From NCBI RefSeq assembly GCF_900454835.1, contig NZ_UGTM01000001.1, positions 806,501 through 870,500 on the forward strand: DNA of 64,000 bases, written 5' to 3'. Position 1 is the first letter of the stretch, and the number at the start of each line of letters is the position of its first letter. Positions 26,895 to 35,437 of the stretch are shown in pieces. Made by a program: the position numbers and the translations under genes. Source of the stretch: Prevotella denticola. Its GTDB lineage: Bacteria; Bacteroidota; Bacteroidia; Bacteroidales; Bacteroidaceae. The notes below the pieces were generated by a model. It had not been told where the DNA came from. It ran no database searches and saw nothing but the letters and a program-made list of their open reading frames with translations.

Positions 26895-27887
26895 TTACAT
26901 CGATATGTGCCAGTCGACATTCTCCGTCTTCATTTCTCCTGACTCTTCCTTAAATAAGATACCTCTTCCCTTAGGGCCTTCTACCTTGATATCAACGACC
27001 GTCATGATATTACGCTTCACGACTAACTTTTTGGTGACTTTTTCAGAAGTCCCATCATCCTTTGTCCACGCAATTTTTACTTCTAATGTAGCCTGGTGAT
27101 CTGGCTGGCAGGCATTTTCTATATTGTTGAAAGAATAGGGTGATGCATCGTCGTAGATAGGGCTGTCTTTTCCCAGACTGATGCGCCAGCCGACATAATT
27201 AATCACCAGTGTTCCCTCCTCTGGTGGTGCAACCTTGAAATGCAGACCGAATACCGTACGCTTCATATCAAGTGTCAGGTCTGTCTTCGCCTTTGGGCTG
27301 AAGTCATCAATACTGCCATAGAGCTTGACCAAACGGGGATAATGGACTATCCGCCCATCTTCAATCTTCGTATCTCCTTTCTTTATTTCACTTAAGTTTT
27401 CCTCTTTAGAATAGACAAAAGAGTTAGAGGCCTTTGTCAGTTCCTTTGTCCCATGTAAAAATGGGACATCGTAGCCATCCTTACCCATATAGAGTCTTCC
27501 TGGATTCTCCTCGACTATCAGACATTCCACCTTGTAGAGATTCTTTTCATTCATTTTTATGGATATCTTCGATTGGAGGGTAAATAGACCGTAGGCGTAC
27601 ATCTGGTACTTTTCCTCACCAGGCTTCTTTTCATAGACATTGACAGCGTAAAGTCTCTTTTTGTCAACTTTGTCGGCCCTGCTTAAAGGCTGCCCCTTGT
27701 CATCCATCGGCGTTTCCATTGTTTCGACAACCAGTTCAGTAGGATGGATCCTCACAATTCTTGTTGACTTGCTTTTGGATTTACCTGTAGGCTTCACGCC
27801 ATCATAATTTTCCAATACTGGTTTCTCACAGGCTGCAAGCAAAAGTATGCACAGCATGGTCCAGATCCAGGTTACTTGTTTTCTCAT
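26895..27887 (-). CDS. uncharacterised lipoprotein
   Basis: Protein of 330 residues with a lipoprotein signal (hydrophobic stretch ending LLLAACEKP, lipobox cysteine at about residue 20). The mature part is mostly beta, hydrophilic and without a motif I can name. It includes a lysine- and serine-rich segment just after the lipobox and an AYGLFTLQSKISI stretch. The layout is like fimbrillin-type or surface-exposed Bacteroidetes lipoproteins, but I do not recognise the family. It lies upstream of, and in the same direction as, the polysaccharide locus, separated from wzx by more than 370 bp and a strong hairpin. Confidence 0.7.
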   Translation of the reverse strand: MRKQVTWIWTMLCILLLAACEKPVLENYDGVKPTGKSKSKSTRIVRIHPTELVVETMETPMDDKGQPLSRADKVDKKRLYAVNVYEKKPGEEKYQMYAYGLFTLQSKISIKMNEKNLYKVECLIVEENPGRLYMGKDGYDVPFLHGTKELTKASNSFVYSKEENLSEIKKGDTKIEDGRIVHYPRLVKLYGSIDDFSPKAKTDLTLDMKRTVFGLHFKVAPPEEGTLVINYVGWRISLGKDSPIYDDASPYSFNNIENACQPDHQATLEVKIAWTKDDGTSEKVTKKLVVKRNIMTVVDIKVEGPKGRGILFKEESGEMKTENVDWHISM

Positions 27888-28665
27888 AATTAGAAATTTT
27901 TAAATGAATATAGATGTAAGTTCTGTGTATTTGTTCAGGTTGGTCCCGAACAAATCTTTTGATTTTCGTTTTTTAGGCAAACTGATTCTGTTCTAAAAGT
28001 GTACAATCGGGTATGCGGCTGAAAGAAAAATCGCTGCCGCATAAAATAAAAGGAGACAAAGCCCCGACTGATTTCACGGGACAGATTGCCGATGTAGAAT
28101 CTATATAACTTACCTTATATGGTATTGACAAGACATGAATAGAAAAGGATATATTGCTGACAATAAGAGGAGAACACGAGAAATCATCTGTCTTAAGAAC
28201 GATGCGGAACAGCTGTCAGGATAGGATATACTCTCTCCTCCCTGCAGGCCGGAATCAAGCTCACAGACAGAAAAACTATCACGGGTTCTCCGCTTTGGAA
28301 CGAATATGCAAAGACAATATTCATCTGTCAAGGCATCTCTTATGCCCCTTTCTGTTGACTTCGGGCAGGCTGATAAATTCGTTCGCAGATATTACCTTGG
28401 TCCTATAGTTTTGTTTTTTAAGCGGCTACAAAGTTAATTAAAAACTTTGATAAGTAAAAGTAATCTGACCGAAATATCGAAATATAGTTGGTTAGTGTAG
28501 CAAAAAGAGAATATAAAGAGAATATAAGCCGAAAAATTGCCCCGAGAGACTCATCTCATAAGGAAAACGGTGCAATGTATCAAGTAATAGAAGAAGTCTC
28601 ATTATCTTTCCTCTAAAGAAAAACACTTTCTTTATCCAACTGGCTTATAAATCACAGTTTTTATG
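27888..28665. other. long intergenic region
   Basis: About 780 bp without a supported gene between divergent genes. Two minor hairpins occur: TTTGTTC/GAACAAA near 27939-27956 and TATGCGGC/GCCGCATA at 28012-28043. A minus-strand -7 box lies at 28429-28436. Confidence 0.5.
28429..28436 (-). promoter_or_regulatory. minus-strand -7 box far upstream of the lipoprotein gene
   Basis: The minus strand reads TAACTTTG followed by TAGCCGC, a good Bacteroidetes -7 context, but no -33 element was found. If it drives the lipoprotein gene the leader would be about 530 nt. Confidence 0.35.
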
Positions 28666-28673
28666 TAAATTTG
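28666..28673 (+). promoter_or_regulatory. -7 box of the beta-barrel protein gene
   Basis: TAAATTTG followed by CAGCAG, 22 bp before the ATG at 28696. The -33 region is weak. Confidence 0.5.
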
Positions 28674-28695
28674 CAGCAGAAAAAGAAAATCAAGC

Positions 28696-29445
28696 ATGAA
28701 ACGAATCCTATTGATTGCAGCCGTCCTTCTGGGAGCACTGTCAACCAGCCAGGCCCAGTTGTTCAACAAGAACAACACGAAGCGTATTGGACAAGCTGTA
28801 AAGAAAAGCTGTCAGGATGTGAAAGAAGCCATTGTGCAAGACACCAGACCATCCGGTGAACATACGTTGTGGGATATTTATATTGCTCCAAAGGTGGGAT
28901 TGAATTTGTCCAATCTGCCGGGTATTAACGGAAACATCAAGTTAGGTGCGGTAGCTGGAGCCTATGTTGAGGTCTTCGTGGCAAAGAATCTCGCCGTTGA
29001 TGTGGAAATGCAGTACAGTCGGCAGGGATCTTCTGGTGTCTACCGTTACCTGAACACGAAGGATGCCTCAGGTAATACTGTTGTTCAGGAAAAAGGACCA
29101 TATGACTTCAAGTTGGATTATATCAACACGAACTACCTGGTACGCTGGTATCCATGGACCGACCTGCCCTGGAGTTTTACGACCGGTCTGCACATGGGCT
29201 ATATTGTAAGTGCGCATGCAAAGTTGAAACACGGTGCTGACAAAGATATCAAAGGCGACATTCACAGTGGCGACCTGGCCTTTCCGTTTGGTATCAGCTA
29301 CGAGTGGAAGCAGTGGCAGCTGGAGGCACGCTATAACTTCTACTTCAGAAAGCTGGCACGCAGCCGTGAGGCGAAAGTACTGATGCGGAATGCCCGTAAC
29401 AATGTGTTTGAGGTTACTTTGGGCTATAGAATCAAGATGTTCTGA
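28696..29445 (+). CDS. outer-membrane beta-barrel protein
   Basis: Protein of 249 residues with a clear signal peptide (MKRILLIAAVLLGALSTSQAQ). The rest alternates polar and hydrophobic residues in short strands, such as VGLNLSNL, AVAGAYVEVFVAKNLAVDV, YLVRWYPW and the C-terminal VFEVTLGYRIKMF. The terminal phenylalanine is a usual outer-membrane sorting signal. It resembles the PorT-like/OMP_b-brl_2 family of small barrels. Function is unknown. It ends 14 bp before the PagL-like gene, so the two outer-membrane proteins are probably made from one mRNA. Confidence 0.8.
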   Translation: MKRILLIAAVLLGALSTSQAQLFNKNNTKRIGQAVKKSCQDVKEAIVQDTRPSGEHTLWDIYIAPKVGLNLSNLPGINGNIKLGAVAGAYVEVFVAKNLAVDVEMQYSRQGSSGVYRYLNTKDASGNTVVQEKGPYDFKLDYINTNYLVRWYPWTDLPWSFTTGLHMGYIVSAHAKLKHGADKDIKGDIHSGDLAFPFGISYEWKQWQLEARYNFYFRKLARSREAKVLMRNARNNVFEVTLGYRIKMF

Positions 29446-29459
29446 CAATAGTCACCTCC

Positions 29460-30743
29460 ATGATGCCCCCCACTCTACTTGCCGCATTATTCTTTGCATC
29501 TGTACCGGCCACCGCTGATGTCACCGACTCTGTCACTATACAGAAAACAGGTATAGAGATACGTTATACCCCTGCCCAGACACTCACGCTGGACAAAGAA
29601 CCCCGTATCTGGACAAAGACGAAGGAGACGCACGCCATGATAATGCAAGTGAATATTACGCCGACAGGGAACGACTTTGCCTCGGAATATAATTATCCAA
29701 CATTTTCTGTCGGGTTGCGCTACAACCTTAACCATGGGACAACCATGCACCGTGATGAACCATGGGGAGAAGCCCGCCCTGTCGACTACACCAGTAAGTT
29801 AGGAAACATTCTGACACTCTATAGTACCTTCAACCGTCCTCTCTATCGTAGTCGTCGCTGGCAATGGGGCTATTATCTTGGTACGGGCATCGGCTACACG
29901 GCTTTAAAATATAACCAGCAGAACGATATAGACAACGAGTATATCGGCTCTCACCTGAACATCTTCTTCACCGCAGGACTATACGGACAATATAAGTTCG
30001 CAAAGGAATGGTGCATAAAAGGTGGAATGGACTTTGCTCATCACAGCAATGGAGCAATGGCACGGCCGAACAAAGGAGCGAACTATCTGGGACCATTCGT
30101 TGGTATTGTGTATGAACCTGAAGGACAAGCGGGAAAGATTACCACCAGACGAAATACGGCTGCCACAGAACCGTTCCTGAAGTATTGGTTCATGGAATTT
30201 ACATTGGGGATAGGTGGGAAAACGCTGCTTGAAGAATGGCTGCAGACACAATTCAACACGCCACAGGGGCAACCCGACTACCGGAAAGAGCGCTTCGCAT
30301 TCTATGGTGCCTATTCTCTCCATGCCCATCTGCTCTATCGTTATACACGACGTTGGGCATCTGGACTTGGCTTCGGCATCTTCTATGGAGATTATGCCAA
30401 CCGAGTTGCACAACTCGATAAGACGAACGGATATACTGGAGAAAAACACAGTCCGTGGTCAGTCAGCATCGAAGCGCGCCACGAAACTTTTTATGGGAAT
30501 CTGTCTGCCCGAATCAGCTTGGGTTACTATCTTTACCGACACATGGGTTACAAATCACATAACGGGCTGGAAAAGCCTTATCATGAGCAGGTCGGTGTTT
30601 TCTATCACTTTCCGAAGCTGCGGAACATCACATTAGGATTCAGTGTAAATGCACATGCTACCAAAGCCGACTTTACAGAGCTGCAGATAACGTTTCCGGT
30701 CAGACTTCGAGGATGCAAGATCCATGACCATCCCAGGCTATAA
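29460..30743 (+). CDS. PagL-like lipid A deacylase (acyloxyacyl hydrolase family)
   Basis: Secreted barrel protein of 427 residues with a short signal peptide (ending ATADV). The segment DFAHHSNGAMARPNKGAN at about 192-209 carries the histidine-serine pair seen at the active site of PagL, where His, Ser and a downstream Glu act as a triad. Beta strands rich in Tyr and Trp precede it. PagL-type enzymes remove a 3-linked acyl chain from lipid A in the outer membrane, which alters recognition by host TLR4. The protein is about twice the length of proteobacterial PagL, with an extra C-terminal barrel-like half. The substrate is inferred from the family. Confidence 0.75.
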   Translation: MMPPTLLAALFFASVPATADVTDSVTIQKTGIEIRYTPAQTLTLDKEPRIWTKTKETHAMIMQVNITPTGNDFASEYNYPTFSVGLRYNLNHGTTMHRDEPWGEARPVDYTSKLGNILTLYSTFNRPLYRSRRWQWGYYLGTGIGYTALKYNQQNDIDNEYIGSHLNIFFTAGLYGQYKFAKEWCIKGGMDFAHHSNGAMARPNKGANYLGPFVGIVYEPEGQAGKITTRRNTAATEPFLKYWFMEFTLGIGGKTLLEEWLQTQFNTPQGQPDYRKERFAFYGAYSLHAHLLYRYTRRWASGLGFGIFYGDYANRVAQLDKTNGYTGEKHSPWSVSIEARHETFYGNLSARISLGYYLYRHMGYKSHNGLEKPYHEQVGVFYHFPKLRNITLGFSVNAHATKADFTELQITFPVRLRGCKIHDHPRL

Positions 30744-31085
30744 TCCTGTCAGAAACCGGACATAGACACTTTAATTCTAAATTATCGGTGTCCTATATAT
30801 AAATGATTGAATCCTCCATTAAGTCTTTGCTTATCGCTGGTACAGTCCCCCGAGGAGACTATGGAGAAATACACCTTCATCGGATGAATTCATAAAAATA
30901 TCTTTGGTGAATCTTTGATTTTCAGCTGATCGGATTCGGCTTCTTTTTTGAAAGAACATAGCAGACCATACGACTGAAAGAGAAGTTGAATTTGCTGCAA
31001 AGAGATGACGGCTTTAAAAGTACCGATATGTCAACGTAGATTTTTAGAACATACTCACCAGCCCCTAATCTGTTTTCATCTTCAG

Positions 31086-31168
31086 TTGCTGTCATTTTTA
31101 ACATTCTGTATAAACCGCACATTACAAGCCACTTACAACACATCGGTGTATGAAGGCAGTGACAGCAG
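31086..31168. repeat. dispersed hairpin repeat, copy C
   Basis: The left arm TTGCTGTCATTTTTAACATT differs at one base from copies A and B. The right arm GGCAGTGACAGCAG is the best preserved and complements TGCTGTCA of the left arm. Confidence 0.58.
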
Positions 31169-31288
31169 CTTTCAAATGTTTCACACACAGTTCTTACTTC
31201 CGATATAAATAGGACAAAAGCCAGATGATATTCTCAGCGATATTACCATGAGATAAAAAGTCTGATCGGATACCGACAGTAAGGAATA

Positions 31289-31355
31289 AGAGGCAGACAT
31301 CCTCCCCGGTTCACAGCTTGATGGCTTCATCGGACCGGCAAGGACGTCTGCCTCT
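31289..31355. terminator. hairpin between convergent genes
   Basis: AGAGGCAGAC (31289-31298) pairs with GTCTGCCTCT (31346-31355); TCC and GGA extend the stem after one mismatch. It lies 37 bp beyond the stop of the minus-strand peptidase gene. No strong T-run follows. Confidence 0.55.
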
Positions 31356-31391
31356 ATTGTCTTACTGGCTAACGTTTTGTCAGATTCTGTA

Positions 31392-32693
31392 CTACTCTCC
31401 TGTATAGAATTTGATTAGTTTGGTCAGTCCCAGGCGACAAGCCGGACAGAACTCCGGATGTGTATTGGTGCGCATACGGCAGTCTGGAAAGGCCCGGTAG
31501 ACGCCGTGCTGAGAATAGCCGGCCGGTTCGTAGGCACCTACCTTCCACTTGTCACGTCGAGTATTCGGCTTGTCCAGATCGGAAGGCTGCGGTGTCGGCA
31601 ACGGTGTCTTTTTGTCGATGAGTTTTTCCCATTTTCCATGGAAGTCGACAAGTGTGGTAAGATTCGGCTCCCATGGTTCTACGTCTGTAGGATACATACT
31701 TATCTGTTCCTGATCATAGGCATATTCGTCTCCCAGTCCTGCAAAGGAATGGCCGAATTCATGAACGACAACCGGCTTGAAATAAGCATGATGCGCCATG
31801 GAGAGATTGTAGGAGTTCAGGATGCCGCCACCACCGTACTTCTCTGTATTCACGAGTACGATAATGTGCTCATAAGGAGTTCCGGCCAGCCAGTCGTGGA
31901 GATCTTTCAGATGGAGCGTCGTCAGATACCGGTCGCTGTAGAACGTATCGAAATGCGAATGCAAAGCCGTATTCTTCCAGATGCCTTTCGAGGGCTCTGA
32001 GGTACCGCTTTCCACAGACGGAGACTTGACTGCTACGATATTGAACCGCTGTCGCAGCGACTTGAATGGCTCGTGGGCAAAGAGAGCTTCCATTGCTGTA
32101 CGGCAATCCTCGATAAAGGTCGGCATTTCCGCCTCCTTGTATCCCTCGGCAACATAGGCGATATGGATGCAGTGTGTAGGGTCTGCGGCTTTCTGCAGGG
32201 TTTCATAGGGTGTCACAGACCGCTCACCGATATGACGAATGAGTATGTCATGCGGTGCGACTGTATGTGTCATTGATACTGTCACCTCTCGGCGGTTGTT
32301 TTTCAGTTCGATGGTCACATCGGCAGAATCCTTGGGATAAGGAACAAGAAATACATTCTCAAAGGATTTCTCGGATGGCTTCTTTGCTTCGTCATACGTC
32401 AGCCACTCCTGGAAAAGTGTCGAGAATGAATTGCGGTAGATGACCTTTTGTGTGCGATGGTCGCGGACAACAATCTGTCCGTTTCCCTCTACCGGCACTT
32501 CGGCCAGTCGGTCGTGCTTTCCATACCAGTGCGGGATGCGTGACAATTCGTCTACGGCAATTGCCTGATGTTTCGCATTGCCGGCAAAGATGTAATCAAG
32601 CCGAAGGGTGGCATCCTCAAAGTAACGGTCAAAGTCCTGTGCCGTAGCTGTCAGCCCAACAGCCAGGAGCATTAAAGTGATGATTTTTCTCAT
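31392..32693 (-). CDS. secreted M64-family metallopeptidase
   Basis: Protein of 433 residues with a signal peptide (MRKIITLMLLAVGLTATAQ), an N-terminal beta domain typical of the family, and a C-terminal peptidase domain. The zinc site is HEFGHSFAGLGDEY at about 305-318 (HExxH with a further acidic ligand downstream). The C-terminus has MRTNTHPEFCPACRLGL, also seen in relatives. M64 is named after an IgA peptidase from Clostridium ramosum; Bacteroidetes members are numerous and their substrates mostly unknown. A TTTG-N19-TAACTTTG promoter lies upstream. Metallopeptidase activity is well supported; IgA cleavage is not. Confidence 0.9.
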   Translation of the reverse strand: MRKIITLMLLAVGLTATAQDFDRYFEDATLRLDYIFAGNAKHQAIAVDELSRIPHWYGKHDRLAEVPVEGNGQIVVRDHRTQKVIYRNSFSTLFQEWLTYDEAKKPSEKSFENVFLVPYPKDSADVTIELKNNRREVTVSMTHTVAPHDILIRHIGERSVTPYETLQKAADPTHCIHIAYVAEGYKEAEMPTFIEDCRTAMEALFAHEPFKSLRQRFNIVAVKSPSVESGTSEPSKGIWKNTALHSHFDTFYSDRYLTTLHLKDLHDWLAGTPYEHIIVLVNTEKYGGGGILNSYNLSMAHHAYFKPVVVHEFGHSFAGLGDEYAYDQEQISMYPTDVEPWEPNLTTLVDFHGKWEKLIDKKTPLPTPQPSDLDKPNTRRDKWKVGAYEPAGYSQHGVYRAFPDCRMRTNTHPEFCPACRLGLTKLIKFYTGE

Positions 32694-32811
32694 AGGTTAA
32701 TCATTAAATCAGGGTTATTAATTCTGTTTCTCCAATATCTACAAGTCCGGCGGCAACATTGAATCCGAAGTCCGGATAAAGCGTTTCCAATCGTCACCCC
32801 CTTCTGGATTG

Positions 32812-32842
32812 CAAAGTTATCAATAATAATGGGAAAAGCAAA
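32812..32842 (-). promoter_or_regulatory. promoter of the M64 peptidase gene
   Basis: On the minus strand TTTG (32842-32839), 19 bp, TAACTTTG (32819-32812). The untranslated leader would be about 110 nt. Confidence 0.6.
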
Positions 32843-32874
32843 GAACAGAAGGATATTTAATTACGTTCTGATAG

Positions 32875-32910
32875 AAAAAAAAGAGACAACTCTGTGTGAG
32901 TTGTCTCTTT
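32875..32910 (-). terminator. intrinsic terminator of the tRNA-Thr/tRNA-Gly unit
   Basis: On the minus strand AGAGACAACTC and GAGTTGTCTCT form an 11-bp stem with a short loop, followed by a run of T. It lies 20 bp beyond the 3' end of tRNA-Gly. Confidence 0.82.
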
Positions 32911-32930
32911 ACTGAAGATAAACGATACTG

Positions 32931-33001
32931 AGCGGAATACGGGAATCGAACCCGCCTCCCAGGCTTGGGAAGCCCGTACACTACCGATGTGCTAATTCCG
33001 C
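32931..33001 (-). tRNA. tRNA-Gly (anticodon CCC)
   Basis: On the minus strand GCGGAAT pairs with ATTCCGC at the acceptor. The anticodon loop TTCCCAA gives CCC, and the T arm has GGGTTCGATTCCC. The CCA end is not encoded. Confidence 0.93.
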
Positions 33002-33002
33002 A

Positions 33003-33078
<76 letters not shown>

Positions 33079-33090
33079 GGTATTGCGGTG

Positions 33091-33122
33091 CAAAGGTACA
33101 TTAAAAAAAGCAAACAGCCAAA
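33091..33122 (-). promoter_or_regulatory. promoter of tRNA-Thr/tRNA-Gly
   Basis: On the minus strand TTTG (33122-33119), 20 bp, TACCTTTG (33098-33091), 12 bp before the tRNA-Thr 5' end. Confidence 0.65.
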
Positions 33123-33263
33123 TTTTAAATTGTGATTTTTGAAACAAACTTTATTCTTCCTACCGCAGACAATCTGTTCACTTTTTGGGTGAAGTGGCAG
33201 ACAGATGAAGGAGTGTACAAGATAACCTTCAAGCCGGACACTACATCCATTTCTCATCTGTCT

Positions 33264-33707
33264 TTACTTCTCAATCGCATAATCAACATACTTCCTGTCT
33301 ACAACTATCAGGAAGAACGGCTGTGTAGAGAAGGGCAGTTCTTCTCCTTGTTTCAGCTTGTATTTCAAGATGAGTCGGTTTTTCCCTTTTACGGTAAGCG
33401 AGAGTGGGGAAAGGTCGGTCTTCCGGTTGGTTTCCGGGAGGATAAAAGCAATTGCGAACTTCCTGCGGAAATCAATCTTAGTTGGTTCTCCATCTTTCCC
33501 CATAGTTGCTGCCTCGCCAAATTCTTTTTCGAGAACAGTTCGTGAAGTAATCTTCTTCATGACCGGTACTGTCGTCTTGCCTATGTGGAAATAGTTGTGT
33601 GCCTCTGTGAAACGAAGCTGGTTGCCATTGTCTGATACAGTCTTGACCGTGCTGCATGAAGTCAATAACACCATTGCTGCAGCAAAAGAAACCAGGAGCT
33701 TTTTCAT
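33264..33707 (-). CDS. small uncharacterised lipoprotein
   Basis: Protein of 147 residues. The N-terminus MKKLLVSFAAAMVLLTSCS is a lipoprotein signal with the lipobox cysteine at residue 18. The mature protein is basic, of mixed alpha-beta character, with strands near FAIAFILPE, SLTVKGKNRLILKYKL and PFFLIVVDRKYVDYAI. The spacing of these strands slightly recalls the PrcB C-terminal domain, but I cannot confirm that. It stands alone. A minus-strand TACTTTTG box at 33821-33828 could serve as promoter with a leader of about 110 nt. Confidence 0.75.
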   Translation of the reverse strand: MKKLLVSFAAAMVLLTSCSTVKTVSDNGNQLRFTEAHNYFHIGKTTVPVMKKITSRTVLEKEFGEAATMGKDGEPTKIDFRRKFAIAFILPETNRKTDLSPLSLTVKGKNRLILKYKLKQGEELPFSTQPFFLIVVDRKYVDYAIEK

Positions 33708-33970
33708 TGTTGATTATTCTTTTGAAAATATGTAATCCTATGTTTATGAGTCTGCTTTCTCTACAGAACAGAAGTGAAAAGCAAGACGGATTTTGTGCTC
33801 AAACGGCTGCTATCCGAACACAAAAGTAACTAATAATAATAGATTCCGGATAAAATCTCTCTTGAAAATAAGTTAAGTTAACAGATGGCACGCCATTTGT
33901 TGATGAACATCAGAGGCAAAGAAGTACTTTGTCTGACATTATTAATAAAAAAGGATTAATAAAAAGGAAA

Positions 33971-34201
33971 ATGGCACATGGACATGATGTTCTCCACATG
34001 ATGGAAGGCAATCGTTACAACACAAAGGAGGATTTGGTAAAGGCAATCATCGAACACTTCGGCGCGGAGGAGCGTTTCCATACCTGCTCAGCCGAGGGAA
34101 TGGATGCGACCGAACTGGTTGATTTCCTCACGGGCCGCGGTAAATTTAAGCCGGCAGGAGATGGCTTTACGGTAGACAGCAGTAAAATTTGCAACCATTG
34201 A
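33971..34201 (+). CDS. YecH-like small metal-binding protein
   Basis: Protein of 76 residues from the ATG at 33971. The sequence HGHDVLHMM, then RFHTCSAEGMDATELVDFL, then GKFKPAGDGFTVDSSKICNH closely matches the E. coli YecH family. The conserved HTCSAEGM and the terminal CxH provide histidine and cysteine ligands typical of a metal site. The cellular role of the family is not known. An in-frame ATG at 33929 would add 14 residues that match nothing in the family, so the shorter start is preferred. It lies upstream of the glutaredoxin-like gene. Confidence 0.8.
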   Translation: MAHGHDVLHMMEGNRYNTKEDLVKAIIEHFGAEERFHTCSAEGMDATELVDFLTGRGKFKPAGDGFTVDSSKICNH

Positions 34202-34293
34202 AGAAAGAAGTGGGGAGAAATGAAAATTCAGAGTATACAATATGAAAAGTGGGCGGGCTTATCCGTGGATTTCCTCTTTCCCACTCTGTTTTC

Positions 34294-34337
34294 TTCAAGA
34301 GATTATTACAATTTTTTCAAGAGACCATTACAATTAT
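34294..34337. repeat. 22-bp direct repeat upstream of the glutaredoxin-like gene
   Basis: TTCAAGAGATTATTACAATT (from 34294) and TTCAAGAGACCATTACAATT (from 34316) are 18/20 identical and exactly 22 bp apart. They end 26 bp before the ATG at 34364 and could be a tandem operator. Confidence 0.6.
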
Positions 34338-34363
34338 AGTATAAAATCAGAATTAAAGACAAG

Positions 34364-34666
34364 GTGATGATAAAGATTTATGGAATGAGCACTTGTCCGG
34401 ACTGTATTGCCGTTGACAAGCAAGTTGAGGGAGATAACCGTTACGAAATCATCGATATCGGCTCCCACGTGAAGTATCTGAAAGAGTTCCTGCGCCTGCG
34501 CGACAACAACAGTGTGTTTGACGAGGCCAGAAAACATGGCTATGCCGGCATTCCCTGTTTCGTATTGGAGGACGGCACCGTAACACTTTCTCCGGAAGAG
34601 GCCGGCATACAAATGGACGAAGCCCGGCCGGCAGCATCCTGCCGGCTGGACGGAACCGGTTGCTGA
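34364..34666 (+). CDS. glutaredoxin-like protein
   Basis: Protein of 100 residues with a thioredoxin fold start (MIKIYGMSTCPDCIAVDKQ), a CPDC active site at about residues 12-15 and the cis-proline segment GYAGIPCFVLEDG. The C-terminus extends into a cysteine-containing tail (ASCRLDGTGC). Glutaredoxins reduce disulfides or carry iron-sulfur clusters; this small single-domain form is common in anaerobes. A 22-bp direct repeat lies directly upstream. The start could be the first or second of two adjacent ATGs. Confidence 0.82.
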   Translation: MMIKIYGMSTCPDCIAVDKQVEGDNRYEIIDIGSHVKYLKEFLRLRDNNSVFDEARKHGYAGIPCFVLEDGTVTLSPEEAGIQMDEARPAASCRLDGTGC

Positions 34667-34681
34667 CCTCCGGTATCTCCA

Positions 34682-34710
34682 GTCCACAGGCAGCTTCCCT
34701 GCCTGTGGAC
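34682..34710. terminator. 12-bp perfect hairpin between convergent genes
   Basis: GTCCACAGGCAG (34682-34693) and CTGCCTGTGGAC (34699-34710) enclose CTTCC. The hairpin lies between the stop of the glutaredoxin-like gene (34666) and that of the sigma factor gene (34724). There is no T-run on either strand. Confidence 0.6.
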
Positions 34711-34723
34711 AGGAACGGCCGTC

Positions 34724-35320
34724 TTATGTCAGCTGTAAGCTCACCTTATGCTCACGCACCATTCTTCGCAGATTCAGAATGGCATAGCGCATACGCCCCA
34801 GACTGGTATTGATGCTGACACCGGTTGTCTCGGCAATCTCCTTGAAAGACATTTCCTGATAAAAACGCATGAAGACCACCTCACGCTGTGATGCCGGAAG
34901 CAGATTCATCAGCCGCTTCACATCTGAGAGTGTCTGGCTGTTGATAAACTGGCATTCTATATTATCGGTAACGGTATCGTCACTCCCCACATTCGACAGG
35001 TCATTGTCCTTGGGGGCATCAACCACCTTGTCGGCACGCTGGAAACGGTACCAGTCCATGATGACATTGTGGGCTATGCGCATGAGCCATGCCGAGAATT
35101 TCCCTGTCGGAGAGTACTTCCCCTGCTGGAGCCTTGTAATTATCTTTACGAATGTCTCCTGGAACAAGTCATCGGCGGCATCCCTGTCACGTACAACAAA
35201 GAGAATGTACGAGAAGAGCTTTGACTGATTGCGCAACAGCAATAAATCGAAAGCCTCGTTGCTTCCTTCAATGTATGCCAATGCCAACTGCTCGTCGGTC
35301 ATCTCATTCAGATTCTTCAT
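34724..35320 (-). CDS. ECF-type RNA polymerase sigma factor
   Basis: Sigma-70 family protein of 198 residues. Region 2 is seen in AFDLLLLRNQSKLFSYI, DADDLFQETFVKI and FSAWLMRIAHNVIMDWYR (about 20-95). Region 4 is seen in LPASQREVVFMRFYQEMSFK and IAETTGVSINTSLGRMRYA (about 140-185). It would direct RNA polymerase to a specific promoter set, often for envelope or stress genes. No anti-sigma gene lies next to it: the following gene on the same strand is a lipoprotein without a membrane helix beyond its signal. A good promoter is placed 70 bp upstream. Confidence 0.92.
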   Translation of the reverse strand: MKNLNEMTDEQLALAYIEGSNEAFDLLLLRNQSKLFSYILFVVRDRDAADDLFQETFVKIITRLQQGKYSPTGKFSAWLMRIAHNVIMDWYRFQRADKVVDAPKDNDLSNVGSDDTVTDNIECQFINSQTLSDVKRLMNLLPASQREVVFMRFYQEMSFKEIAETTGVSINTSLGRMRYAILNLRRMVREHKVSLQLT

Positions 35321-35389
35321 ATTTTTGTTTTCTTATGAAGTAAAGATGTTTCGATAGGCGATTCTGACTTTTATCCTTTATTTGGCTTG

Positions 35390-35421
35390 CAAATATAAGT
35401 ATTTTTATTTTTCGCTGCAAA
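35390..35421 (-). promoter_or_regulatory. promoter of the ECF sigma factor gene
   Basis: On the minus strand TTTG (35421-35418), 20 bp, TATATTTG (35397-35390). Confidence 0.6.
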
Positions 35422-35437
35422 TTTTTTACACGAAAAG

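Larger units (their letters stand above)
30744..31391. other. long intergenic region with hairpin repeat and terminator
   Basis: No gene is supported over about 650 bp. It contains the dispersed repeat copy C (31086-31168) and the hairpin at 31289-31355. Confidence 0.6.
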
